Part shown: in pieces, positions 50,305 through 56,862 of the stretch
How positions within the stretch are numbered: the first letter of the stretch is position 1
Layout of the letters: every line of letters starts with the position of its first letter
Origin: CAZJWC01 sp964550125
GTDB taxonomy: Bacteria; Bacillota; Clostridia; Christensenellales; Borkfalkiaceae
Length of the DNA: 64,000 bases
Assembly: GCA_964550125.1 (NCBI GenBank)
Contig: CAZJWC010000002.1
Location: 1 to 64,000 of the forward strand
Direction of reading: 5' to 3'
Translations under genes and position numbers: made by a program
Notes under the pieces: generated by a model
Seen by the model: the letters and a program-made list of their open reading frames with translations, nothing else
Told to the model about the DNA's origin: nothing
The model's database searches: none

Positions 50305-50353
50305 TTAAATGAATTTGTAAGTTTATTTAAGTTGATAGATTGTATAGTTTTAT

Positions 50354-50415
50354 ACTGGTGTCGAAAGGTAAAAACAATTAGTTTTACTTAAATTCGATAC
50401 CAGTTTTTATTTTTT
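50354..50415 (+). terminator. large hairpin with T tail (plus strand)
   Basis: ACTGGTGTCGAA (50354-50365) pairs with TTCGATACCAGT (50393-50404) and encloses a second stem (GTAAAAAC with GTTTTAC). TTTTTATTTTTT follows. It terminates or attenuates a plus-strand transcript although no plus-strand gene lies upstream. Confidence 0.65.
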
Positions 50416-50547
50416 AAAGAAATTTTGAATAAGAGGTGTGAAAGTTTGGCATATCGAAGTTTTTGCAAGGTTTTTGAATATAGGTTTAGCTTTAAAATGG
50501 TTAGCAAAAGCACTTTATATCTTTGGATGAAATGGTATTATTTAACC

Positions 50548-50597
50548 AAAAAGCACTATTTAGAACTAACAATTCTATTTAGTGCTTTTTTCTTTTT
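50548..50597 (+). terminator. second plus-strand hairpin terminator
   Basis: AAAAAGCACTA (50548-50558) pairs perfectly with TAGTGCTTTTT (50580-50590), with inner AGAA/TTCT pairing and a T-rich tail. It lies 27 bases before the start of the small membrane protein gene. Confidence 0.7.
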
Positions 50598-50623
50598 AAC
50601 AAAATCTAATAAAGGAGAAATGT

Positions 50624-50902
50624 ATGAAAGTAATAAAAATTATTGAAAATTGCAGTTTAGTTTTTCTTGCTGTAATTGGCGTTTTAGTATCTATTGCTTT
50701 CGGTTACTACCACTATTTTGTTCACGATGTTACTGTTGGAGTAAATTATGTAGATAACCAAATAGCACTGGATATTATTAACTCTGATGACCTTACGGAA
50801 TCGCAAAAGAACGAATACGTAGATAGATACTTTTTAGAAGTGAACTTTTATAGCAATGCTAAAAACAATGGTATTGCCTTACAGGAATTTCGACTTAAGT
50901 AA
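50624..50902 (+). CDS. small membrane protein inside the toxin island
   Basis: A 92-residue protein. One membrane helix (about 8-30) is followed by a 60-residue extracytoplasmic part (DVTVGVNYVDNQIALDIINSDD, read in pieces; LTESQKNEYVDRYFLEVNFYSNAKNNG). AAAGGAGAA gives a strong ribosome site. It is the only plus-strand gene in the island, placed between units A and B and preceded by two tandem terminator hairpins. No family recognised. A membrane-level accessory or immunity role is possible but unsupported. Confidence 0.62.
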   Translation: MKVIKIIENCSLVFLAVIGVLVSIAFGYYHYFVHDVTVGVNYVDNQIALDIINSDDLTESQKNEYVDRYFLEVNFYSNAKNNGIALQEFRLK

Positions 50903-50928
50903 ACCTAAAAATTGTAATATAAAAAAAC

Positions 50929-50948
50929 AAGTGGAGGTACCCACTTGC
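50929..50948 (-). terminator. terminator of toxin unit A
   Basis: CAAGTGGGTACC and its mirror CCACTTG form a stem that on the minus strand is followed by T7. It ends the unit-A transcript after the 50958-51455 gene. Confidence 0.7.
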
Positions 50949-50957
50949 GATTTGTAA

Positions 50958-51455
50958 TTATAATTCAATATCTGTAAAGGTAAGACCAACTATATTTCCA
51001 TTTTGAATCTGTGCAAATCCATTTTGAAAAAATTTATAAGTTGTTTCTTTAGGATTAATATTTCCGATCTGTAATATTTTTTGTGTTTGATCATAGCATA
51101 TTTTTGAAGTGTCAAAGAAAATATAACTCCCGCATCCTTTCTGCAAAACTTCGTCTGTGTCTAAACATAAAATTGCGTTTATAGTATAGCTTGGGCGTTG
51201 CATTTTTATAAATCTTATTTTCTCAACATTTAAATCTCCTTCAAAAGAACTTATATTTTTTGTTTCACTATCTATGCCAAAATTGAAATATCTATCTTGT
51301 AAATAAAGAGAATAATTTCCTTCACCATTTGTTGTATATATGTACGTTTCATCATCCAACTTTTTACTACAAATTTTGATTTTATGATATTCACTTATGA
51401 AATCAGAAGATATTTCTTTAACTTTAAATATGAAATTATGATATTTTTCCAACAT
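50958..51455 (-). CDS. immunity candidate, second gene of unit A
   Basis: A 165-residue, mostly beta protein with repeated strand-turn patterns (SYIFFDTSKICYDQTQKILQIG, read in pieces; KFFQNGFAQIQNGNIVGLTFTDIEL). No signal peptide. It resembles generic Imm proteins of polymorphic toxin loci, but I cannot name the family. GGGG lies before the ATG; 52 bases separate it from the previous gene. It may protect against a toxin other than A. Confidence 0.62.
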   Translation of the reverse strand: MLEKYHNFIFKVKEISSDFISEYHKIKICSKKLDDETYIYTTNGEGNYSLYLQDRYFNFGIDSETKNISSFEGDLNVEKIRFIKMQRPSYTINAILCLDTDEVLQKGCGSYIFFDTSKICYDQTQKILQIGNINPKETTYKFFQNGFAQIQNGNIVGLTFTDIEL

Positions 51456-51507
51456 ATTTTTACCCCTTAAACTTGTGTCCTAAATTATATAAATAATATA
51501 ATTATTA

Positions 51508-52047
51508 TTAATGGCTATTTATATTGTAGGTTGCAGAACTATCATATTTTTTTGTCATTGCATCAAAGGGTTTGCTAAAATTATGCATTTTAAAAAGTTG
51601 TTCAGAGTAATTATCAACATTATCATTTATAAATTCTTTAGGATTGTTAGCAATATACTCAATAATATTATCTGTGATTATATTTTTTCTTCCATTTTTA
51701 GTAAGAACACTAAAACAATTATCAAGTTGTTCAAAATATAAGACAATAGTCTTTTTCTTATATTCAAAAACAATTCTTTTAGGTAAGTTTATTTCAGTTA
51801 TCAAACCCATATCTATATGGCGACTTGTATAATTATCTATTTCATCAATACACATATTTAATGCGTCTTGTTCATTTCTTCCAACTCCTACAGCATGTCC
51901 CCAATCGCCATATTCATCTTTAAACATTAAATCACTTTTTGCACAATAAGTTTTTCTATTAAGCATGGTATCTTCACTTAGTTCAACAATGATTTTAAGA
52001 TTATTAATCAAAATCTGTAGATGTTTGTATCCGTAGTCATATTTCAT
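51508..52047 (-). CDS. immunity candidate for toxin A
   Basis: A 179-residue protein. The N-terminal part (residues 1-75) carries AVGVGRNEQDALNMCIDEIDNY, which looks like a double-stranded RNA-binding-like or HicB-like alpha/beta fold. The rest contains KRIVFEYKKKTIVLYFEQLDNCF and an Asn-rich end. AGGAGATATAATCT precedes the ATG, 12 bases after toxin A. Cytosolic. Specific family unknown. Confidence 0.65.
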   Translation of the reverse strand: MKYDYGYKHLQILINNLKIIVELSEDTMLNRKTYCAKSDLMFKDEYGDWGHAVGVGRNEQDALNMCIDEIDNYTSRHIDMGLITEINLPKRIVFEYKKKTIVLYFEQLDNCFSVLTKNGRKNIITDNIIEYIANNPKEFINDNVDNYSEQLFKMHNFSKPFDAMTKKYDSSATYNINSH

Positions 52048-52059
52048 AGATTATATCTC

Positions 52060-53148
52060 CTACAATAATCCAAAAGAAACTATGATAATTTCTTTTGCAG
52101 ATTGTGCCATATGAATATAATAATTTCCAACTTCATATCTAAAAACGTTTGTTGTTGCGCCAGCAACTTCACGAATTGCAGGTATTCCATTTTTAATAAC
52201 AGTATTTGCTGTTTGTTCAGCCAATTTTACATATTCTGATATGCTTTTAGCTCCAACTTCAGCACCATGTTTTTTGAAGTGATAATTAAGACAATCGTCA
52301 ACAGAGTTAAATGAACCTTTGGCAAATCCACAAGTCATTTGTGAACCTGCACCCATAATTGTTCCAACAGCCCAACCTGTCAAACCACCTAATGCTGCTC
52401 CGCCAATAATTCCTCCAAATATAGCCCAAACTTGGACTTCTCCCGTTTCCTGATAAGAGATTATTCCACCAGCAACACCACCTGTAATGCCGCCAGCAAT
52501 TGTCCCAGCGGCAATACAAGCTCCAAGACCAGCGCCACAAGTAGCAACTACGACAGTAGCAACGGCGGCAACAGCAACTACTACAACAGCAGCAACGACA
52601 ATCTTTTTGAATAATCTGCTAAACCATCCACAATTTGCAATCACTCCAGAATTTTGCATTTCACTTAACAATAAGTATTCACCTTCAACTTCAAGCAAGG
52701 CATCAATTTCCACATTTTCATTATAAAATGCTAATCCTTGAATTTCATCAACTTCAATGACAACATCTTTAGATAATGTTGTGGCAGAAAGTGTAACCAT
52801 TCCGGTTTCAGCATTATAACTGAAATTGTATTTAACAGAAATATCATCGCAAGAGTCAAGGTCTGCCTCTGATAGATTGTCAAGAGCCGATAAATCATCA
52901 ATAGATATTGTTTTAAATCCTTCAAATGTAGTTACCTTTTCATTTGACTCTAATTTTGCATTTTCAAATTCATCAAAAATGCTTTGATAGTCAATCTCAT
53001 TTTGTTTAACTTCAATTGTTCTTATAGCACTTGCCGTTTGAGATGTTTGTCTAGAATTAATAAAATTAGGCAAGCAGTAAGCAAGTCCGCATACCGCAGC
53101 TAAAAGAAGTGAAATAAAGATAAAATTCTTCTTTTTTATTTTTAACAT
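52060..53148 (-). CDS. exported polymorphic toxin A, BECR-like C-terminal domain
   Basis: A 362-residue protein. A membrane anchor (about 8-28, Cys20 and Cys25), RTIEVKQNEIDYQSIFDEFEN (43-63, read in pieces), an extracytoplasmic domain to about 165, NCGWFSRLFKK (172-182), and a Val/Ala then Gly-rich hydrophobic tract (about 184-270). The short variable domain (about 278-362) begins CLNYHFKKHGAEVG (H290, H294) and ends with FRYEVGNYYIHMAQ. The HF-x-x-HG-x-E opening and the final beta strands resemble Barnase/EndoU/ColicinE5/RelE-type RNase toxins; this is a weak match from memory. TAAGGAAGAACT is the ribosome site. Confidence 0.75.
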   Translation of the reverse strand: MLKIKKKNFIFISLLLAAVCGLAYCLPNFINSRQTSQTASAIRTIEVKQNEIDYQSIFDEFENAKLESNEKVTTFEGFKTISIDDLSALDNLSEADLDSCDDISVKYNFSYNAETGMVTLSATTLSKDVVIEVDEIQGLAFYNENVEIDALLEVEGEYLLLSEMQNSGVIANCGWFSRLFKKIVVAAVVVVAVAAVATVVVATCGAGLGACIAAGTIAGGITGGVAGGIISYQETGEVQVWAIFGGIIGGAALGGLTGWAVGTIMGAGSQMTCGFAKGSFNSVDDCLNYHFKKHGAEVGAKSISEYVKLAEQTANTVIKNGIPAIREVAGATTNVFRYEVGNYYIHMAQSAKEIIIVSFGLL

Positions 53149-53162
53149 AGTTCTTCCTTAAA

Positions 53163-53873
53163 TTAATTTTTTATATATTCCATTACTGTATTAATGGGGA
53201 TACAGTAACAAATACCGTAAATAATATTGTTGGCTTGGTCTTTCAATCTAAAAGTTGTAATGCCTACCAACTTTCCTTTTTCGTCGATCAAGGCTCCACC
53301 ACTATTTCCGTCTGCTATAGTTAAGTCGCATTGAATAACATTTCGGGTTGTTTCATTGTATGTAACATTAATATGGGGGATAGCAATATATCCAGTGGTT
53401 AAAGATATTCCATAATTACTCATATTGCCTATGGCATAAACTTTATCACCATAATCGAGTTTGGAGTCATCACCAATCTTTATAGGTTTTAAACTTCTAT
53501 CACAAGTTAATTTAAGAACTGCAATATCTAAATCTAAATCATACTTTACAATATCAATTTTTCTAAAATCTTGTTCATCAATAAGTCGAATAGATATTGT
53601 TTCAAAAGGATAACTTTGTCCTAAGTTTTTATAAGTTATAACATGGGCGTTTGTAACGATTGTTCCGTCTTTGGTAACAATCACACCAGTGCCGTAACTT
53701 ATGCCAACATCTTCACTTTCAGCTTTTATTTCAACAACAGAAGCTTTTGAAATGTCAAAAACACTACTAGCTGTGGGGGGAATAGTGGTTAATAAATAGA
53801 TAATAATGCCTTGACTTAATATACAAACGATTATTGAAAATATCAATATACTAATAACAACTTTCTTTTTCAT
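53163..53873 (-). CDS. membrane-anchored trypsin-like (S1C) serine protease, copy A
   Basis: Identical to copy B: a membrane anchor (about 5-28) and the His77/Asp116/Ser191 triad in an S1C fold without PDZ. Two Cys pairs (Cys124 with Cys182, Cys222 with Cys224) could form disulphides outside. It is the first gene of the rightmost unit, 14 bases before toxin A. The island ends just upstream of its promoter. Confidence 0.88.
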   Translation of the reverse strand: MKKKVVISILIFSIIVCILSQGIIIYLLTTIPPTASSVFDISKASVVEIKAESEDVGISYGTGVIVTKDGTIVTNAHVITYKNLGQSYPFETISIRLIDEQDFRKIDIVKYDLDLDIAVLKLTCDRSLKPIKIGDDSKLDYGDKVYAIGNMSNYGISLTTGYIAIPHINVTYNETTRNVIQCDLTIADGNSGGALIDEKGKLVGITTFRLKDQANNIIYGICYCIPINTVMEYIKN

Positions 53874-53882
53874 AACTTCATT

Positions 53883-53911
53883 ATTGTATACTTCGATGAA
53901 ATTCTTGTCAA
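53883..53911 (-). promoter_or_regulatory. promoter of toxin unit A
   Basis: TTGACA (53906-53911), 17-base spacer, TACAAT (53883-53888) on the minus strand, identical to the unit-B promoter. Confidence 0.78.
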
Positions 53912-54021
53912 TTAAATGAATTTATAAGTTTATTTAAGTGCTTAAACGAATAAATTAAATATTGACTTTTTTAACTTGCTATTATATAATTTAAATATGG
54001 TTTTACCATAAAGGAGTAAAG

Positions 54022-54453
54022 ATGAACATAGTTTTAAAAACGATTAGGGTACAGGAGGTATCCTTCAAAATTAACAATTTAAAGATGCCTGCAAACGTTA
54101 AGTTTGATTTAAAGCCTACCTTTTCAAGAAGATGTAGGAACGCAGTTGAAAACGAAAAAATCAACTTTGTTGATTTACAGATTAAAATAGAAAGTTCGCC
54201 TGACGAACCTAAGCCTTTTGATTTGCTTTTAAGTGTAACTGGACTTTTTGAGGCTGACCTTGCTGACGAAAATGAAAAAGCATTATTCAGTTTGCAAGCA
54301 ACTCAAATTTTGTTCCCCTACCTAAAAACAATGGTGGCTCAATTAACTTTGGTTACAAACGAAGCCCCCATCTTATTGCCTGAATTAAAGGACGGAATTT
54401 TATTTCCCGAAGACCAAAAAATTAAAAAGGTAAATGACGATTTAATTAACTAA
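54022..54453 (+). CDS. SecB-like export chaperone
   Basis: A 143-residue protein. The N-terminal strand pattern (LKTIRVQEVSFKI), a Lys/Arg/Asn-rich middle, and the ending ATQILFPYLKTMVAQLTLVTNEAPILLPEL (read in pieces) match the SecB fold, where ILFPYAR..I..LT..G.PP..L is diagnostic. SecB holds preproteins unfolded for SecA. Classical SecB is a Gram-negative protein; SecB-like proteins in Firmicutes are scattered and sometimes paired with toxin-antitoxins. Here it is a single gene bordering an island full of exported proteins. GGAG precedes the ATG. Confidence 0.65.
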   Translation: MNIVLKTIRVQEVSFKINNLKMPANVKFDLKPTFSRRCRNAVENEKINFVDLQIKIESSPDEPKPFDLLLSVTGLFEADLADENEKALFSLQATQILFPYLKTMVAQLTLVTNEAPILLPELKDGILFPEDQKIKKVNDDLIN

Positions 54454-54458
54454 AAGAT

Positions 54459-54494
54459 AAATAGCGGTTAGATTTTCTAATCGCTATTTTTTTG
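54459..54494 (+). terminator. terminator after the SecB-like gene
   Basis: AAATAGCGGTTAGA pairs with TCTAATCGCTATTT, then T-rich. Confidence 0.75.
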
Positions 54495-54567
54495 TACTAC
54501 TTGACTATTCGTTTAAAAAATGATATAAATATACAAATGATAAATATAAAAAGGAATTTAATAATTT

Positions 54568-55488
54568 ATGATAAATATAGACGAAGTTAAAGTGGGTGAA
54601 ACTCCTATTAAGCAATTAAACATTTTAAAGGAAGTTTTAAACTTAAAAGCAAATTTGTTTGCAAAACTTGAAATGTACAACCCTGCAGGAAGCATTAAAG
54701 ACAGAGTTGCTTTACAAATGATTAAAGATGCACTTTCAAATGGAGAGTTGAAAGAGGGTGGAACGATAATTGAATCTACGAGTGGTAACACAGGTATTGG
54801 GCTTGCGTATATTGCAAGGGAGTGTGGGTTTAAATGTAAAATTGTAATGCCCAACACAATGAGCGTTGAAAGAATAAATCTTTTAAAAGGGTATGATGCT
54901 GAAGTTGTATTAACTGATGGTAAACTTGGTATGTCGGGAAGTATATTAGAGGCAGAAAAACTTAATAGGGAAACCCCTAACTCTTTATATATGAGACAGT
55001 TTGATAATCCCTCTAATCCAAAAGCACATTATTATTCTACGGCGAGAGAGATATATCGTGATTTAGACGGAAAGATTGATGTTTTAGTTGCAGGCGTTGG
55101 TACGGGGGGAACTATAACGGGAATAGGTAAATACTTAAAAGAGCAAAATCCCAAAATTAAAATAGTTGCCGTTGAACCTGCTACCTCTGCTGTGCTTTCA
55201 GGAGAAAAAGCAGGTGCACATAAAATTCAAGGGATAGGTGCAGGTTTTGTTCCTAAAGTTTTAGATACCTCTATCTATGATGAAGTAATAAAGGTAACTA
55301 ACGAGGCGGCTTTCGAGATGACTAAAAAGTTGAAACTTGTTGAAAATCTCAGTGTGGGTATTTCTTCGGGTTGTGCTGTATACGCTGGTGTAAAACTTGC
55401 AGTTATGGACGAAAATAAAGATAAAAATATTGCTATCGTCTGTGCTGATGGTGGAGAAAAATATTTATCCACAGGTGTATTTGATTAG
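54568..55488 (+). CDS. cysK: cysteine synthase (O-acetylserine sulfhydrylase)
   Basis: A 306-residue PLP enzyme that makes cysteine from O-acetylserine and sulfide. The PLP lysine lies in NPAGSIKDRVA (about residues 38-48), the substrate loop is ESTSGNTGIGLA, the phosphate cradle is GVGTGGTITGIG and the late Ser/Gly loop is GISSGCAV. Works with CysE at 20.4 kb. AAGGAATTT precedes the ATG. The next gene follows by about 12 bases. Confidence 0.96.
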   Translation: MINIDEVKVGETPIKQLNILKEVLNLKANLFAKLEMYNPAGSIKDRVALQMIKDALSNGELKEGGTIIESTSGNTGIGLAYIARECGFKCKIVMPNTMSVERINLLKGYDAEVVLTDGKLGMSGSILEAEKLNRETPNSLYMRQFDNPSNPKAHYYSTAREIYRDLDGKIDVLVAGVGTGGTITGIGKYLKEQNPKIKIVAVEPATSAVLSGEKAGAHKIQGIGAGFVPKVLDTSIYDEVIKVTNEAAFEMTKKLKLVENLSVGISSGCAVYAGVKLAVMDENKDKNIAIVCADGGEKYLSTGVFD

Positions 55489-55500
55489 GAGAAAATGATT

Positions 55501-55941
55501 ATGGCTAAAAAGGAAAAGAAAGAAAAAATCAAACAAACCTTGCTTTGCAATATAATGTTTCTTGCAAGTATATTTGTAAGTTTAATTTGTTTGATTGCTG
55601 TTGTTATGTCCTTCTTTTTAGATCCCAAACTTGCCGTTTATATGATGGTAGGTGGACTTGCTGTTGCGTTATTGTGTTGGCTTGGTTGGAATAGTATGCG
55701 TAAAAAACCTGAAGTTCAGCCTGTGAAAATTCAATTCAACTATGATGCCGAACCCAGCAAGAAAAAGGAAGATGACAAAAAGGGCAAAAAACAAGAGAAA
55801 GAGCAAACCGATTTTAAAGATGCTAAAACTATTGATGACGAACCAGAAACTGTGAGTGGTTCGTCAAGTAAGGCAGAACAAAAACAAGAGGAAAGCGACT
55901 TTGCACAAACGCCTAATTTAGACGAGGAAGAAAATGGATAA
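55501..55941 (+). CDS. two-helix membrane protein with a charged tail
   Basis: A 146-residue protein. Basic start, helices at about 14-36 and 41-61, then an 85-residue Lys/Glu/Ser/Gln-rich cytoplasmic tail. ATG codons at 55495 and 55501 are both possible; AGGAGAAA sits closest to the first. Function unknown. Its stop overlaps the tcdA start by 8 bases, so they are translationally coupled in a cysK operon. Confidence 0.68.
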   Translation: MAKKEKKEKIKQTLLCNIMFLASIFVSLICLIAVVMSFFLDPKLAVYMMVGGLAVALLCWLGWNSMRKKPEVQPVKIQFNYDAEPSKKKEDDKKGKKQEKEQTDFKDAKTIDDEPETVSGSSSKAEQKQEESDFAQTPNLDEEENG

Positions 55942-56647
55942 TTGGCAAGTAAGAACGCAGAGTTTAATCGGTATAGAAAATTTAAAACGAATAAATGAGT
56001 GCACCGTTGCAGTTTTTGGACTGGGCGGTGTTGGTTCGTATACGGTCGAAGGTTTGGCAAGAGCAGGTGTAGGCAATCTAGTGCTGTGTGATGGAGATGT
56101 TGTGTCTGTTAGCAATATAAATAGACAACTTTATGCACTTCACTCAACGATAGGTAAAAAGAAAACTGAAGTTGCAAGAGAAAGAGTTTTAGATATAAAT
56201 CCCGAGTGCAATGTTCAAACGCACGACTGTTTTTTTAAAGAAGAAAATTTGCAAAATTTTGATTTTTCAAAATTTGACTATGTAGTTGATTGTATAGATA
56301 TGGTCAGTTCTAAAATATTACTTATTGAAAAATGTAAAGAGTGTGATGTGCCTATAATCTGTGCAATGGGCGCTGGCAATAAGTTGGACGCCACTATGTT
56401 TGAGGTCGCTGATATTTCAAAAACTTCTGTGTGTCCACTTGCAAAAGTCATACGCACTGAACTTAAAAAAAGAAATTTGCAAAAGGTAAAAGTTGTCTAC
56501 TCAAAGGAAACTGCCAAAACTCCCGTTGAGGAGGTTGAGGCTGACAGTGGTTACAAAAAGAGAAATTCACCTGCAAGCATATCTTTTGTGCCCTCTACAA
56601 TGGGGCTTATTTTGGCTGGCGAGGTGGTAAAATCTTTTATTGTATAA
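55934..56647 (+). CDS. tcdA: tRNA threonylcarbamoyladenosine dehydratase
   Basis: A 237-residue ThiF/E1-like ATPase that cyclises t6A37 of tRNA to ct6A. The nucleotide loop is FGLGGVGSYTVEGLARAG (about residues 28-45), followed by DGDVVSVSNINRQ, DCIDMVSSKI, CAMGAGNKLD and the C-terminal SPASISFVPSTMG. TcdA rather than MoeB/ThiF because the CxxC zinc pairs are absent and the ending fits. Confidence 0.93.
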   Translation: MDNWQVRTQSLIGIENLKRINECTVAVFGLGGVGSYTVEGLARAGVGNLVLCDGDVVSVSNINRQLYALHSTIGKKKTEVARERVLDINPECNVQTHDCFFKEENLQNFDFSKFDYVVDCIDMVSSKILLIEKCKECDVPIICAMGAGNKLDATMFEVADISKTSVCPLAKVIRTELKKRNLQKVKVVYSKETAKTPVEEVEADSGYKKRNSPASISFVPSTMGLILAGEVVKSFIV

Positions 56648-56783
56648 TAAAAATTTTTTTTAGATTGTGAAAATTTTACTCACAAAAGGGAAAATTTTTT
56701 TATATAAAAAAAATATAAAAAAATGAAAATAATTTTTACAAAAAAATTTACAAAAATTGTTATTTTTAGAGATAAAAAAGGAA

Positions 56784-56818
56784 AAGGACAACAAAAAAAT
56801 TGTTGTCTTTTTGTTTTA
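56784..56818 (+). terminator. terminator upstream of gdhA
   Basis: GGACAACAAA pairs with TTGTTGTC around a short A/T loop, then T-rich. It ends the cysK-tcdA transcript; the 130 bases before it are low-complexity A/T. Confidence 0.6.
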
Positions 56819-56862
56819 TGAGTGGTAAAATACTTTTGATTTTTAAGAATAGGAGATAAATT

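Larger units (their letters stand above)
49539..50332 (-). repeat. 794-bp direct repeat, copy B
   Basis: Identical by eye to 53146-53939 except for two bases (in the toxin ribosome site and upstream of the promoter). It spans the promoter, the whole protease gene and the toxin start. The copies lie 3,607 bases apart. Confidence 0.9.
53146..53939 (-). repeat. 794-bp direct repeat, copy A
   Basis: Partner of 49539-50332, same content (promoter, protease, toxin start). Near-identity next to strongly diverged toxin genes points to recent duplication or gene conversion. Confidence 0.9.

Noticed and set aside
50425..50646. Plus-strand 73-codon frame before the small membrane protein
   Set aside because: It starts at TTG without a clear site and reads through a strong terminator hairpin and into the next gene's start.
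52060..53148. Lipobox in the toxin N-termini because of the conserved Cys residues
   Set aside because: Residue -1 is Val or Tyr rather than Gly/Ala/Ser, so lipidation at those Cys is unlikely; a plain membrane anchor fits better.
42119..53939. Prophage or integrative element
   Set aside because: No integrase, capsid, portal, conjugation or att-like repeat; the repeats present are the toxin genes themselves.
42119..53939. Lantibiotic or other small-bacteriocin cluster
   Set aside because: No double-glycine leader, modification enzyme or ABC exporter; the effector genes encode 308-405 residue proteins.
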